Notes under the pieces: generated by a model
Database searches by the model: none
What the model was told of the DNA's origin: nothing
Seen by the model: the letters and a program-made list of their open reading frames with translations, nothing else
Translations under genes and position numbers: made by a program
NCBI GenBank assembly: GCA_015065975.1
Contig: SVPG01000014.1
Location: forward strand, 1-51,627
From: Oscillospiraceae bacterium
GTDB taxonomy: Bacteria > Bacillota > Clostridia > Oscillospirales > Acutalibacteraceae
Direction: 5' to 3'
Length of the DNA stretch: 51,627 nt
Shown: one piece after another, positions 17,954 through 25,797 of the stretch
Layout: each line of letters opens with the position of its first letter
Position numbering within the stretch: the first letter of the stretch is position 1

Positions 17954-18141
17954 TGTCCGTTACCTCCCGCAAAATAGATATGACGCAGGCAGTCGGGATA
18001 TTTTATGAAAAAATCAAATTTTAATAAACGTATCACATTAAGTTCACAAAACGGTGTTATCATACAGACTGTAAACAGCAAAGCCGCTTTGGCGGCACCT
18101 TAAAACAGATTACGTCTCATCCCCAATATATACTCTTTTCA
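17954..18141. other. Gene-free stretch between symporter and murD; possible small-RNA body
   Basis: This is the first part of a 350-base gap. It contains a small hairpin (GCCGC / GCGGC near 18083-18096) and runs into a strong plus-strand terminator that has no annotated plus-strand gene before it. An unannotated small RNA or a long murD leader is possible, but no clear promoter was found. Confidence 0.35.
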
Positions 18142-18191
18142 ACCCGAAACGAGCGACCGAGAGGTCGCTCGTTTTGGGTCTTTTTGCTTTT
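18142..18191 (+). terminator. Strong plus-strand terminator with no obvious upstream gene
   Basis: A 17-bp stem (starts ACCCGAAACGAGCGACC, one G-U pair, GAGA loop) is followed by CTTTTTGCTTTT. The nearest upstream plus-strand gene is mfd, 1.46 kb away across an opposing gene. Confidence 0.85.
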
Positions 18192-18214
18192 ATTGGAAAG
18201 GATTAAAATAACAG

Positions 18215-18243
18215 TTGAAAATATAACCTAAAAAACGTATAAT
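18215..18243 (+). promoter_or_regulatory. Sigma-A promoter of murD
   Basis: TTGAAA at 18215-18220, 17 bases, then TATAAT at 18238-18243, 60 bases before murD. It immediately follows the preceding terminator. Confidence 0.8.
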
Positions 18244-18303
18244 ATATAATGTATAGCTATGTGAAGCCGTCTTTGCGGCATACATTGAAAGGACAGGTGC
18301 TTT

Positions 18304-19704
18304 ATGGAAAATAATATAAATAACTTCTTCGAGAAAATGCGCGGCAAGTCGATCGCTCTGTGCGGTGTCGGTGTCACGAACACCCCGCTTGCGGAGATGC
18401 TGCTCAAAAAGGGCTGCAAGGTGACCGTATGCGACAAGCGTCCCGCCGAAAAGCTGGGCGAGGTTGCCGACAAGCTGACAGAGCTCGGTGCAACTCTCAA
18501 GCTGGGTGCAGACTACCTCGAGGGACTCGACGTCGATGTCATATTCAGAACTCCGGGTATGAGATTCTACCTGCCCGAGCTCGACGCATACAGAAAAAAG
18601 GGCGTTGCAATAATCAGCGAGATGGAGGTATTCTTTGATCTCTGCCCGTCCAACATAATCGCGATAACAGGCTCGAACGGCAAGACCACGACCTCCACCG
18701 TCATTTCCGAGATCCTCAAGGCTGACGGCAAGAAGGTATGGCTGGGCGGAAATATCGGCAAGGCACTCCTGCCCGATATCGAGCAGATGACCGCTGACGA
18801 CTGGGTGGTTGTCGAGCTGTCCTCCTTCCAGCTCATCTCCATGCGCCGTTCTCCCGACATCGCTGTCGTTACCAACGTATCTCCCAACCATCTCGATATG
18901 CATAAGGACATGAAGGAATATGTCGATGCAAAGAGAAATATCTACAGACATCAGAGCGGCTTCGGCAAGCTTATCGTAAATGCCGACTGTCCGATAGCCT
19001 CCTCCTTTGCCGAGGGTGCAAGAGGCGCCTGCCTCTCCTTCTCGAGAACCGAGATGCCCTCCTGGGGTGCTTACTGCGGAAGCGACGGTGCAATATGGTT
19101 CTCCGACAAGGGCGTTGCACGCCGCATCATGCGCGTTGCCGACATCAAGGTTCCCGGTATGCACAATGTCGAGAATTTCCTCGCTGCGATCAGTGCCGTC
19201 GGCGGCATAGTCAGCGACGAGGCCATTGTAAAGACTGCGCGTGAGTTCTCCGGCGTTGCTCACAGAGCTGAGCTTGTCCGCGAGCTGGACGGCGTTTCGT
19301 GGTACAACGACTCCATCGCAACCACTCCCGCAAGAACCATCAAGGGAACACTTTCCCTCTGGCAGCAGAAGATTCTCCTCATCGCAGGCGGCTACGACAA
19401 GAAGATACCCTTCGACGAGATGGGTCCCGCTGTGTGCGACAAGGTAAAGACACTTATTCTCATGGGTGTCACTGCCGACAAGATCGAGAAGGCTGTGCGC
19501 GAGTGCAGAGAGTTTCTGTCGAGCGGACTCGAGATAGTCCGAGTTGCAAACATGGAAGAGGCGGTCAATGCCGCACGTGAGCGTGCCGTGGAAGGCGATA
19601 TAGTCTCCCTGTCTCCCGCCTGCGCTTCCTTCGATATGTACCCCAACTTCGAGGCAAGAGGCGAGCATTTCAGAACGATCGTGGAGGGTCTTGAGAGCAA
19701 ATGA
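18304..19704 (+). CDS. murD: UDP-N-acetylmuramoylalanine--D-glutamate ligase
   Basis: This cytoplasmic Mur ligase adds D-Glu to UDP-MurNAc-L-Ala in peptidoglycan synthesis. The product has 466 residues. The N-terminal Rossmann domain carries GVGVTNTPLA; the ATP loop ITGSNGKTTT is at 121-130; VVELSSFQL, VSPNHLDMHKDMKEYV, the FLAAISAV region and AHRAELVRELDGVSWYNDS follow, with the DGVSWYNDSIATTP segment marking MurD. GAAAGGA precedes the ATG. It heads a tightly spaced run of genes to 24472, and its stop overlaps the next start (ATGA). Confidence 0.96.
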   Translation: MENNINNFFEKMRGKSIALCGVGVTNTPLAEMLLKKGCKVTVCDKRPAEKLGEVADKLTELGATLKLGADYLEGLDVDVIFRTPGMRFYLPELDAYRKKGVAIISEMEVFFDLCPSNIIAITGSNGKTTTSTVISEILKADGKKVWLGGNIGKALLPDIEQMTADDWVVVELSSFQLISMRRSPDIAVVTNVSPNHLDMHKDMKEYVDAKRNIYRHQSGFGKLIVNADCPIASSFAEGARGACLSFSRTEMPSWGAYCGSDGAIWFSDKGVARRIMRVADIKVPGMHNVENFLAAISAVGGIVSDEAIVKTAREFSGVAHRAELVRELDGVSWYNDSIATTPARTIKGTLSLWQQKILLIAGGYDKKIPFDEMGPAVCDKVKTLILMGVTADKIEKAVRECREFLSSGLEIVRVANMEEAVNAARERAVEGDIVSLSPACASFDMYPNFEARGEHFRTIVEGLESK

Positions 19705-20537
19705 GAAAAACGGTATTGATAAGCGCGGCGCTGATGATGATACTTGTTGTCACCGCTGCACTGACGGCAGGCTGCGGCGGCGGTGAATCGGTGTTCACCA
19801 CATCGGGAACGACTGTCATGACCGCTGCGCAGGCAACGACCACGACTGCCCCGTCTACTGCGCCGACAACACAGCCGACCGTTGCGAAGTTCGAGCATAC
19901 CGCGGGCGCGGCTGCCGACCTTGCACAGCTTGCACCCCCTGCGGCAGGTGAGGAGATCGCTGTTTTTGAGACAACAAAGGGTGTCATCAAAATGCGTCTT
20001 TTCCCCGAGCAGAGCCCCATTACTGTTACAAATTTCAAAAATCTCATAAACTCGGGGTATTATAACGGAGTTATATTCCACAGAGTTATACCCGATTTCA
20101 TGATCCAGAGCGGTGATCCCGAGGGAACAGGCTTTGGAGGAGAGGCTTACGGCGGCGGAACGATCGAGGACGAGCTCGGAAAGAACCTCTATAATTTCCG
20201 CGGAGCTCTCTCTATGGCGAACACGGGCGAGCCCGCTTCGGGCGGAAGCCAGTTCTTCATCGTGCAGACCCCCAACTGTCAGTATACTGCCGAGGAGCTC
20301 AAGGAGCTCGGCTATGCCGACTGGGCTGCCGAAAAATATGCCGAGATCGGCGGAGCACCCCATCTTGACGGCATTTACAACGCTTATATTTATCCCGGAT
20401 ACAACGGACACACCGTTTTCGGTCAGGTGTTTGAGGGTATGTCTGTGGTCGATGCGATAGTCGAGGTGCAGACCGATTCCTATGACAAACCTGTCGAGGA
20501 CATCACAATCACAAGGGCATATCTCACAAAAGCCTGA
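19701..20537 (+). CDS. Lipoprotein peptidyl-prolyl cis-trans isomerase (cyclophilin type)
   Basis: This foldase for exported proteins is attached to the outer face of the membrane. The product has 278 residues. The signal peptide ends in the lipobox LTAGC and is followed by a Thr/Ala/Pro-rich spacer (to about residue 60). The cyclophilin domain then shows FHRVIPDFMIQSGDPEGTG, FRGALSMAN and GGSQFFIVQ, which are the active-site and ligand-groove segments. An insertion of about 25 residues (ELKELGYADWAAEKYAEIGG) lies between the core and the final strands, as in several clostridial members. It is translationally coupled to murD. Confidence 0.94.
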   Translation: MRKTVLISAALMMILVVTAALTAGCGGGESVFTTSGTTVMTAAQATTTTAPSTAPTTQPTVAKFEHTAGAAADLAQLAPPAAGEEIAVFETTKGVIKMRLFPEQSPITVTNFKNLINSGYYNGVIFHRVIPDFMIQSGDPEGTGFGGEAYGGGTIEDELGKNLYNFRGALSMANTGEPASGGSQFFIVQTPNCQYTAEELKELGYADWAAEKYAEIGGAPHLDGIYNAYIYPGYNGHTVFGQVFEGMSVVDAIVEVQTDSYDKPVEDITITRAYLTKA

Positions 20538-20560
20538 GATAAGGAAGGGCAAGACACAAG

Positions 20561-21289
20561 ATGATAAGATTGATTGAACGCGACAACGTTGCCGAGTTTG
20601 AGGCATACTGCAAGGGCGATCCCTACGGTGTGCGAATAGTCGCTGCGGAGAGGACCTACGGCACGAGCGAGAGCTTTGCTCAGTTCTGGCTGCAGTACGA
20701 CGAGAGCGGAAACATAACCGCGGCTATCGGAAGACTGGACAACGGCATGACCGTCTGCGCAAAGGGCGAATATGATTACGAAGAGGTCGACGCATTCGTT
20801 GAGATGTGCGTCGGAAAGACGGGTGCGCTGCGTCCCGCCAGAAAGGGCGAGGTTGCGGACGGCGTCGTAATGAGACTCGACCGTTCGAGAATGGCTCTTG
20901 CGGGAGGGGAGACGGAGATAAATCCTCCGACCGAGGACCTCTATACAGTTATCGAGAGATGCCCCGGAATGGGCTTTGACGTGCCTCCCTTCGAGATGTT
21001 CTATAACGACAACAAGAAGAGGATCAAGATGGGCACCCAGATAACGGCCCTGCTTCGTTCCGATGTCCTGCCCGCCGCCTGTGCGGCTCTGCACATTGCC
21101 GACGGTACGGGACTTGTCACGATGTGCGCAACCCTTCCCGAGCACAGAGGCAAGGGATACGCGGCAGATGTCGTCGGTGCGCTCATTGAGCATTACCGCG
21201 ACGGCGATATATATGTAATGTGCCTGTCGGGTCTGGTCGAATTCTATGAGCATATAGGTTTCGGACCTGTCGGCGGATTTGTTTATTGA
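20561..21289 (+). CDS. GNAT-family N-acetyltransferase
   Basis: The product has 242 residues. The C-terminal half holds the acetyl-CoA-binding motif ATLPEHRGKGYAADVV and the later VEFYEHIGF strand-helix. The N-terminal half is divergent, with a pattern seen in two-lobed GNAT proteins. It lies 23 bases after the cyclophilin gene, with AAGGAAGGG upstream. Its stop lies next to the start of tcdA, so they are co-translated or coupled. The substrate is unknown. Confidence 0.85.
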   Translation: MIRLIERDNVAEFEAYCKGDPYGVRIVAAERTYGTSESFAQFWLQYDESGNITAAIGRLDNGMTVCAKGEYDYEEVDAFVEMCVGKTGALRPARKGEVADGVVMRLDRSRMALAGGETEINPPTEDLYTVIERCPGMGFDVPPFEMFYNDNKKRIKMGTQITALLRSDVLPAACAALHIADGTGLVTMCATLPEHRGKGYAADVVGALIEHYRDGDIYVMCLSGLVEFYEHIGFGPVGGFVY

Positions 21290-21291
21290 CG

Positions 21292-21996
21292 ATGGACGAA
21301 AAGGAAAGACACAGCAGGACGGCGATGCTCATAGGCGATTCGGGTGTCGGGCGGCTGAAGAATTCGGGCGTTGCGGTCTTCGGACTGGGCGGCGTCGGAG
21401 GAATGGCGTGTGAGGCTCTTGCCCGAGCGGGCGTCGGAAGATTTCTGCTCGTTGATGCCGATACGGTCTCCGAGAGCAACATCAACCGTCAGGTCATCGC
21501 TACATACGACACGGTCGGAAGATACAAGACCGATGTCATGGAGGAGCGTATTCTTTCGGTCAACCCGTCGGCGCAGATCGTGAAAAAACAGCTTTTTTAC
21601 GACAGTTCGACCGCAGACGAGATTAGCCTTGAGGGGTATGACTGCGTGCTCGACGCGATCGACAGTGTGCCGTCAAAGCTCCTGCTTATCGAGACGGCTT
21701 ACAGGTCGGCAATCGGGACGGTTTCCTGTATGGGGGCGGGCAACAAGCTCGACCCGACAAGGTTTGAGGCCGCCGATATCTATGAAACATCGGTATGCCC
21801 TCTGGCAAGGGTCATGCGCTCACAGCTTCGCAAAAGAGGCGTTTCTTCGCTGAGGGTCATATATTCAAAGGAGGAGCCTGTCCGACCGAGAGAGGGCGGC
21901 AGCGTTCCGGGAAGCGCACCGTGGTGCGCACCTGCGGCAGGACTTGCTGCGGCAGGCGAGGTAATAAAGATTCTTTTACGAGAGGAAAATAAATAG
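21292..21996 (+). CDS. tcdA: tRNA threonylcarbamoyladenosine dehydratase
   Basis: This ThiF/E1-like enzyme uses ATP to close the ct6A ring on position 37 of tRNAs. The product is about 234 residues. It shows the nucleotide loop VFGLGGVGGMACEALARAG, the acidic DADTVSESNINRQ segment, the DAIDSVPSKLLLI strand and the SKEEPVRP and GSVPGSAPW segments typical of TcdA. The start is uncertain: ATG 21292 is used here, but TTG 21286, overlapping the previous stop and eight bases from GGCGGA, is as good. Related E1-like proteins (MoeB, ThiF) lack the C-terminal pattern. Confidence 0.92.
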   Translation: MDEKERHSRTAMLIGDSGVGRLKNSGVAVFGLGGVGGMACEALARAGVGRFLLVDADTVSESNINRQVIATYDTVGRYKTDVMEERILSVNPSAQIVKKQLFYDSSTADEISLEGYDCVLDAIDSVPSKLLLIETAYRSAIGTVSCMGAGNKLDPTRFEAADIYETSVCPLARVMRSQLRKRGVSSLRVIYSKEEPVRPREGGSVPGSAPWCAPAAGLAAAGEVIKILLREENK

Positions 21997-21998
21997 AT

Positions 21999-22868
21999 TT
22001 GGATATCTGTTTTGTTTGCACGGGCAACACCTGCCGCTCACCTATGGCGCAGGCGGCAGCTCTCCGAACGGCGAGCGAGAGAGGACTTGATGTCACAGTA
22101 TCATCGGGCGGCTGTGCCACGGTCGACGGTATGCCCGCGTCACAAAATTCGGTTGCGGTATGCGCAGCAAACGGGCTTGACATATCGCAGCATACCTCCC
22201 ATCAGATAACGCGGGACGATCTTCTCCCCGACAGGATATTTGTCTGTATGACCTCCTCGCACGAAGCGTGGCTTTCGGCTCTCGGCGCGCAGGAGAAGAA
22301 TATCTACCGTTTCGACAGGCAGATACCCGACCCCTACGGCGGCGATATGGACGTTTATATGCAATGCTTTGAAGAGATAAACGAGGCTGTCGGACGGCTG
22401 CTGTTCAGAGTCGCGCCGAATCCCGCAGACGTGACCGTCAGGGACGCGGACGCCGGGGATATTTCCGAAATAGCAAGGCTCGAGCGTGAATGTTTTTCTC
22501 AGCCGTGGAGCGAGAAGTCACTCTCCGAGGAGCTTGAGCTTGCCGACAGTGTTCTGCTTGCCGCAATTCGCGGCGGCGAGATCGCGGGCTATATCGGTAT
22601 GCAGCACACGGGTATCACGGGATATATAACAAACGTCGCCGTCTTTGAAAAGCATCGCAGACAGGGCGTTGCCTCGGCTCTGCTCAGAGCGCTTATGGAA
22701 CGCGCACGCGCCCTCGGCGAATCGGAGATTACGCTCGAGGTCAGGTCGAAAAACGAAGGTGCGATAAAGCTCTATGAGACGGCAGGGTTTGAAAATATCG
22801 GCAAGCGTCCCGGTTTTTATACCGAGCCTGCGGACGATGCGGTAATAATGACAGCGCGATTGGACTGA
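21999..22868 (+). CDS. Fusion: YwlE-type protein-arginine phosphatase + RimI acetyltransferase
   Basis: The product has 289 residues and two domains. Residues 1-140 are a low-molecular-weight phosphatase with the P-loop CTGNTCRS (Cys7, Thr11, Arg13) and the general-acid Asp111 in IPDPYGG. Thr11 is the residue known to favour phosphoarginine in Bacillus YwlE. Residues 145-289 match RimI, which acetylates the N-terminus of ribosomal protein S18: YITNVAVFEKHRRQGVASALL is the acetyl-CoA motif and EVRSKNEGAIKLYETAGF follows. The start is TTG at 21999, with AGAGGA upstream. These domains are usually separate genes. No frameshift or linker relic is seen between them. Confidence 0.9.
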   Translation: MDICFVCTGNTCRSPMAQAAALRTASERGLDVTVSSGGCATVDGMPASQNSVAVCAANGLDISQHTSHQITRDDLLPDRIFVCMTSSHEAWLSALGAQEKNIYRFDRQIPDPYGGDMDVYMQCFEEINEAVGRLLFRVAPNPADVTVRDADAGDISEIARLERECFSQPWSEKSLSEELELADSVLLAAIRGGEIAGYIGMQHTGITGYITNVAVFEKHRRQGVASALLRALMERARALGESEITLEVRSKNEGAIKLYETAGFENIGKRPGFYTEPADDAVIMTARLD

Positions 22869-22877
22869 CGGTGTTTT

Positions 22878-23591
22878 ATGAAAAAGCTGCTCAGCCGCGT
22901 CAGAGCGGCGGTCGACAAATTTGATATGATAGCCGACGGAGCTTCGGTCGCGGTCGGAGTCTCGGGCGGCAAGGATTCGCTTGCACTGCTCAGGCTTCTG
23001 TGCGAGCTTCGCAGGTTCTATCCCAATAAATTCACCGTGACGGCGCTGACGGCAGACCCCTGCTTTTTCGGGCAGGAGAGCGATTTTTTCGATGTCACCC
23101 GAATGTGCGAGGAGCTCGGAGTCGAGCATATAATAAGAAGAACGACACTTTACGACATAATTTTCGAGCAGCGAAGGGAGAAGAATCCCTGTGCGCTGTG
23201 TGCAAAGATGAGAAGGGGAATACTCCACAATATGGCGAAGGAGGCGGGCTGCGACACGGTCGCGCTCGGTCATCACAGCGATGACGCCGCCGAGACGGTG
23301 CTTATGAATCTTTTCTGCGGCGGCACCTTCGGGTGCTTTTCGCCGAAGAGCTACCTTTCGCGAAAGGAGCTCAATCTCATTCGCCCGCTGATATTCTGCG
23401 ACGAAACGCAGGTTGCTTCGTTTGTCGAAAGATATGAGCTGCCCGTTGTAAAAAGCCGATGCCCTGCCGACGGAAATACCGAGAGGGCGAAGGTGCGTGC
23501 CATTATGGAAGGGCTCAAAAAGGAATATCCCGACATAAAGGCGAAGCTTTTCAATGCGGCGATGGGTGCGAAGGATCAGATTATTTCCTGA
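22878..23591 (+). CDS. ttcA: TtcA-like tRNA 2-thiocytidine synthase
   Basis: This is a PP-loop ATPase that thiolates tRNA (C32 in TtcA). The product has 237 residues. The PP-loop SGGKDS is at 29-34, the CALC pair at 105-108, a third conserved cysteine in KSRCPAD, and the ALGHHSDDAAETVLMNLF helix. The cysteines should hold a [4Fe-4S] cluster. It lies nine bases after the fusion gene. The TilS alternative is unlikely, since the iron-sulphur cysteines and the GHHSDDAAET form fit TtcA/TtuA-type enzymes. The exact tRNA target in this organism is inferred. Confidence 0.88.
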   Translation: MKKLLSRVRAAVDKFDMIADGASVAVGVSGGKDSLALLRLLCELRRFYPNKFTVTALTADPCFFGQESDFFDVTRMCEELGVEHIIRRTTLYDIIFEQRREKNPCALCAKMRRGILHNMAKEAGCDTVALGHHSDDAAETVLMNLFCGGTFGCFSPKSYLSRKELNLIRPLIFCDETQVASFVERYELPVVKSRCPADGNTERAKVRAIMEGLKKEYPDIKAKLFNAAMGAKDQIIS

Positions 23592-23602
23592 AAGGAGAAC
23601 GG

Positions 23603-24472
23603 TTGCGCTTGGCAAAAAGATACGCAAAAAAGCAGTATTATACACGCCGCGGAAATGCCGCTGCGGAAAAAAGAGAAAAGATTATAAAGATAATCGCTCT
23701 TGTGCTTGTCGCAGCCATTGCGGCAGGGATTGCGTGGTTCTATCTCAGCCGTGAGCGAGAGGAGCAGGAGGCTGTTGCGGCGCTCAATGAACGTCACAAG
23801 CTGACAGGTCTTGCATACTATCCGCGCAAGGTCGGAATAAACGACAGGCTCGATGCGGCATATGTTCCAAAGGAGCTTACATATCTTTACAGGATACCCG
23901 AGGGTACGGGAATGCAGCTTAGAAAGGACGCTGCCGACGCATACACGCTCATGCACGATGCGATGGCGGCGGACGGTCTTTCGGTAATCGTCATGGATGC
24001 CTACGTCAGCTATGCCGATCAGGTCGGACGGTACAATGCGCAGATCGCGATGTACACCGCTCAGGGTATGAGCCAGCAGCAGGCGTCCGACAAGGCGCTT
24101 GAGACGGTGGAGCTGCCCGGTGCAAACGAGCATCAGCTCGGCACGGCGGTCGACCTCAGCTCGAACGGAAAACAGCAGACCCTTTTCCTCGAGACCGATC
24201 AGGGCAAATGGCTCAGACGTCATGCCCACGAATACGGATTCATTTTCCGATATCCTGCCGACAAGACCGAGGAAACGGGGCATAGTGCCGAGCCGTGGCA
24301 CCTGCGCTATGTCGGTGTCGATGCGGCACAGTATATGGTAAAATACGACCTCTGCCTCGAGGAGTATATAGCCCTCGCGAAAAAGGAATCACCCAAAGCG
24401 GTCATCGAGGACCAGTACACAAAAAAGCCGATCGCGGTCATTACATACGTTTCGGGCAGCGATTCGGACTAA
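23603..24472 (+). CDS. Membrane-anchored D,D-carboxypeptidase, VanY/M15B family
   Basis: The product has about 289 residues. A basic cytoplasmic N-terminus is followed by one transmembrane helix (about 24-44) and an extracellular zinc peptidase domain. The family motifs are MDAYVSYADQVGRYN, HQLGTAVDLSS (zinc His and Asp) and SAEPWHLRYVG (catalytic Glu and zinc His). It trims the terminal D-Ala of peptidoglycan stem peptides. The start is taken as TTG 23603, five bases after AAAGGAG; a second TTG six bases later is also possible. It lies 11 bases after ttcA. Nothing points to an acquired vancomycin-resistance cassette; this looks like a chromosomal housekeeping peptidase. Confidence 0.92.
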   Translation: MRLAKRYAKKQYYTRRGNAAAEKREKIIKIIALVLVAAIAAGIAWFYLSREREEQEAVAALNERHKLTGLAYYPRKVGINDRLDAAYVPKELTYLYRIPEGTGMQLRKDAADAYTLMHDAMAADGLSVIVMDAYVSYADQVGRYNAQIAMYTAQGMSQQQASDKALETVELPGANEHQLGTAVDLSSNGKQQTLFLETDQGKWLRRHAHEYGFIFRYPADKTEETGHSAEPWHLRYVGVDAAQYMVKYDLCLEEYIALAKKESPKAVIEDQYTKKPIAVITYVSGSDSD

Positions 24473-24527
24473 ACAGAAAGTAATATATCTTATAAATATA
24501 ACAAATTCTGAAAGGAAACGGACAAAA

Positions 24528-24854
24528 ATGAAGCTTATTATGGCAATCATAAACAACGACGACAGCGCAGCAGTTGCCGACAAACTCACCTCTGAAGGAT
24601 TCATGGCAACGAGACTCGCGACCACAGGCGGCTATCTCAAGGCGGGCAACACCACATTCATCGTCGGTACACAGGACGAGAAGGTGGACGACGTGCTCAG
24701 AATTATCAAGGAAAATTCCAAACAGCGCACACAGATAATCCCCGCAGCGGACAGCACCTTCGGCGGCGGAATGTTCAGCTCCTCTCCCGTCGAGGTCAAG
24801 GTAGGCGGCGCGACCGTATTCGTGCTCGATATCGAGCGTTTTGAGAAATGCTGA
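24528..24854 (+). CDS. darA: Cyclic di-AMP receptor
   Basis: This PII-like trimeric signal protein binds c-di-AMP (DarA/PstA/YaaQ). The product has 108 residues, the family length. It shows MKLIMAIINNDDSAAVADKL at the N-terminus, a GGYLKAGNTTFIVG core and the closing GGATVFVLDIERFEKC. GAAAGGA precedes the start. Its end overlaps the start of holB by seven bases. The darA-holB-ricT order is conserved in Firmicutes. Confidence 0.95.
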   Translation: MKLIMAIINNDDSAAVADKLTSEGFMATRLATTGGYLKAGNTTFIVGTQDEKVDDVLRIIKENSKQRTQIIPAADSTFGGGMFSSSPVEVKVGGATVFVLDIERFEKC

Positions 24855-25762
24855 AAAAGCTCTTTGAACCCTTTGAGCGGGCGGAGAATGAGCGTGCTCT
24901 CGAACAGGTTAGAGCGATGCTGAGCTCCCGCGCAATACCCCACGGTCTGTATATCGAAGGTCAGTCGGCGCAGGAATGCGACGGGCTTGCCGAGCTGCTT
25001 GCACGGGCTCAGATGTGCTCGTGTGAGGAGATTCTGTCGGGCGAGTGCGAAAGCTGCCGTCTGCTGACAGAGGGCGAGCTTCACCCCGATATGGTCGATA
25101 TAACGGGTGAGGGCAAGACGGGAGCAATTTCGGTCGAGCGTGTGCGCGATATGCGCATCGAGGCTCAGCTCTCGCCGACAAAGGGCGGCAGAAGGGTCTT
25201 TATCCTTCACGACTGCGACACGATGAATTCGTCAGCTCAGAACGCCTTTCTCAAGCTTTTGGAGGAGCCGCCCGAGAGGGTAGCCTTCATTCTCACCTGC
25301 CGACAGGGAATGAACCTGCTCGAGACCATTCGTTCGAGAGCGGCCGCTGTCAGGATAGAGGGCGGAAAGGACGAAGAGGAGATATCGGACGAGCTGCGTG
25401 AGCTTGCCGATAAATTCGCCGCTGCCCTGTGTGCTCCCAATGAGTGGGACGCTGTGAGGCTCACGGCGTACTTTATCCGCGACAGGAAAGAGAATGCGGC
25501 GGCACAGAAGGAGCTTCTGCAGTTCACGGGTCTGCTTCGCGCAATAATCCGTGACGCAATGATAATTTCTGCGGGAGCGCAGTCGGTTCTTTCGGATATT
25601 TCGGATGGGGCAAAGAAGATGTCCGCGATACCGTCCGAGCGGCTGGAGGAGATGCTGTGCGAGCTGGACGAGACCGATCGCGCGGTAAGACTCTACGTTT
25701 CGCTCACCCTCGTTACAACGGGAATGGTGTCCCGGCTCAGAAGTATCAGAAATAAAAAATAA
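24848..25762 (+). CDS. holB: DNA polymerase III delta-prime subunit
   Basis: This is the clamp-loader subunit of the replicative polymerase. The product has 304 residues. A zinc module with four cysteines (CSCEEILSGECESC) follows near residue 56. The conserved LSPTKGGRRVFILHDCDTMNSSAQNAFLKLLEEPP block is the sensor/arm region. The usual P-loop is absent (IEGQSAQECDGLA stands in its place), and the SRC motif reads SRA; delta-prime subunits are commonly not ATP-active, so this fits a structural role. It overlaps darA and precedes ricT. Confidence 0.92.
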   Translation: MLKKLFEPFERAENERALEQVRAMLSSRAIPHGLYIEGQSAQECDGLAELLARAQMCSCEEILSGECESCRLLTEGELHPDMVDITGEGKTGAISVERVRDMRIEAQLSPTKGGRRVFILHDCDTMNSSAQNAFLKLLEEPPERVAFILTCRQGMNLLETIRSRAAAVRIEGGKDEEEISDELRELADKFAAALCAPNEWDAVRLTAYFIRDRKENAAAQKELLQFTGLLRAIIRDAMIISAGAQSVLSDISDGAKKMSAIPSERLEEMLCELDETDRAVRLYVSLTLVTTGMVSRLRSIRNKK

Positions 25763-25797
25763 CGCGCGGCAGATGCTGCGCTGAAAGGCATGATATA

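Noticed and set aside
23603-24472. Acquired vancomycin-resistance vanY
   Set aside because: No van regulatory or ligase genes nearby; the gene sits in a housekeeping cluster.
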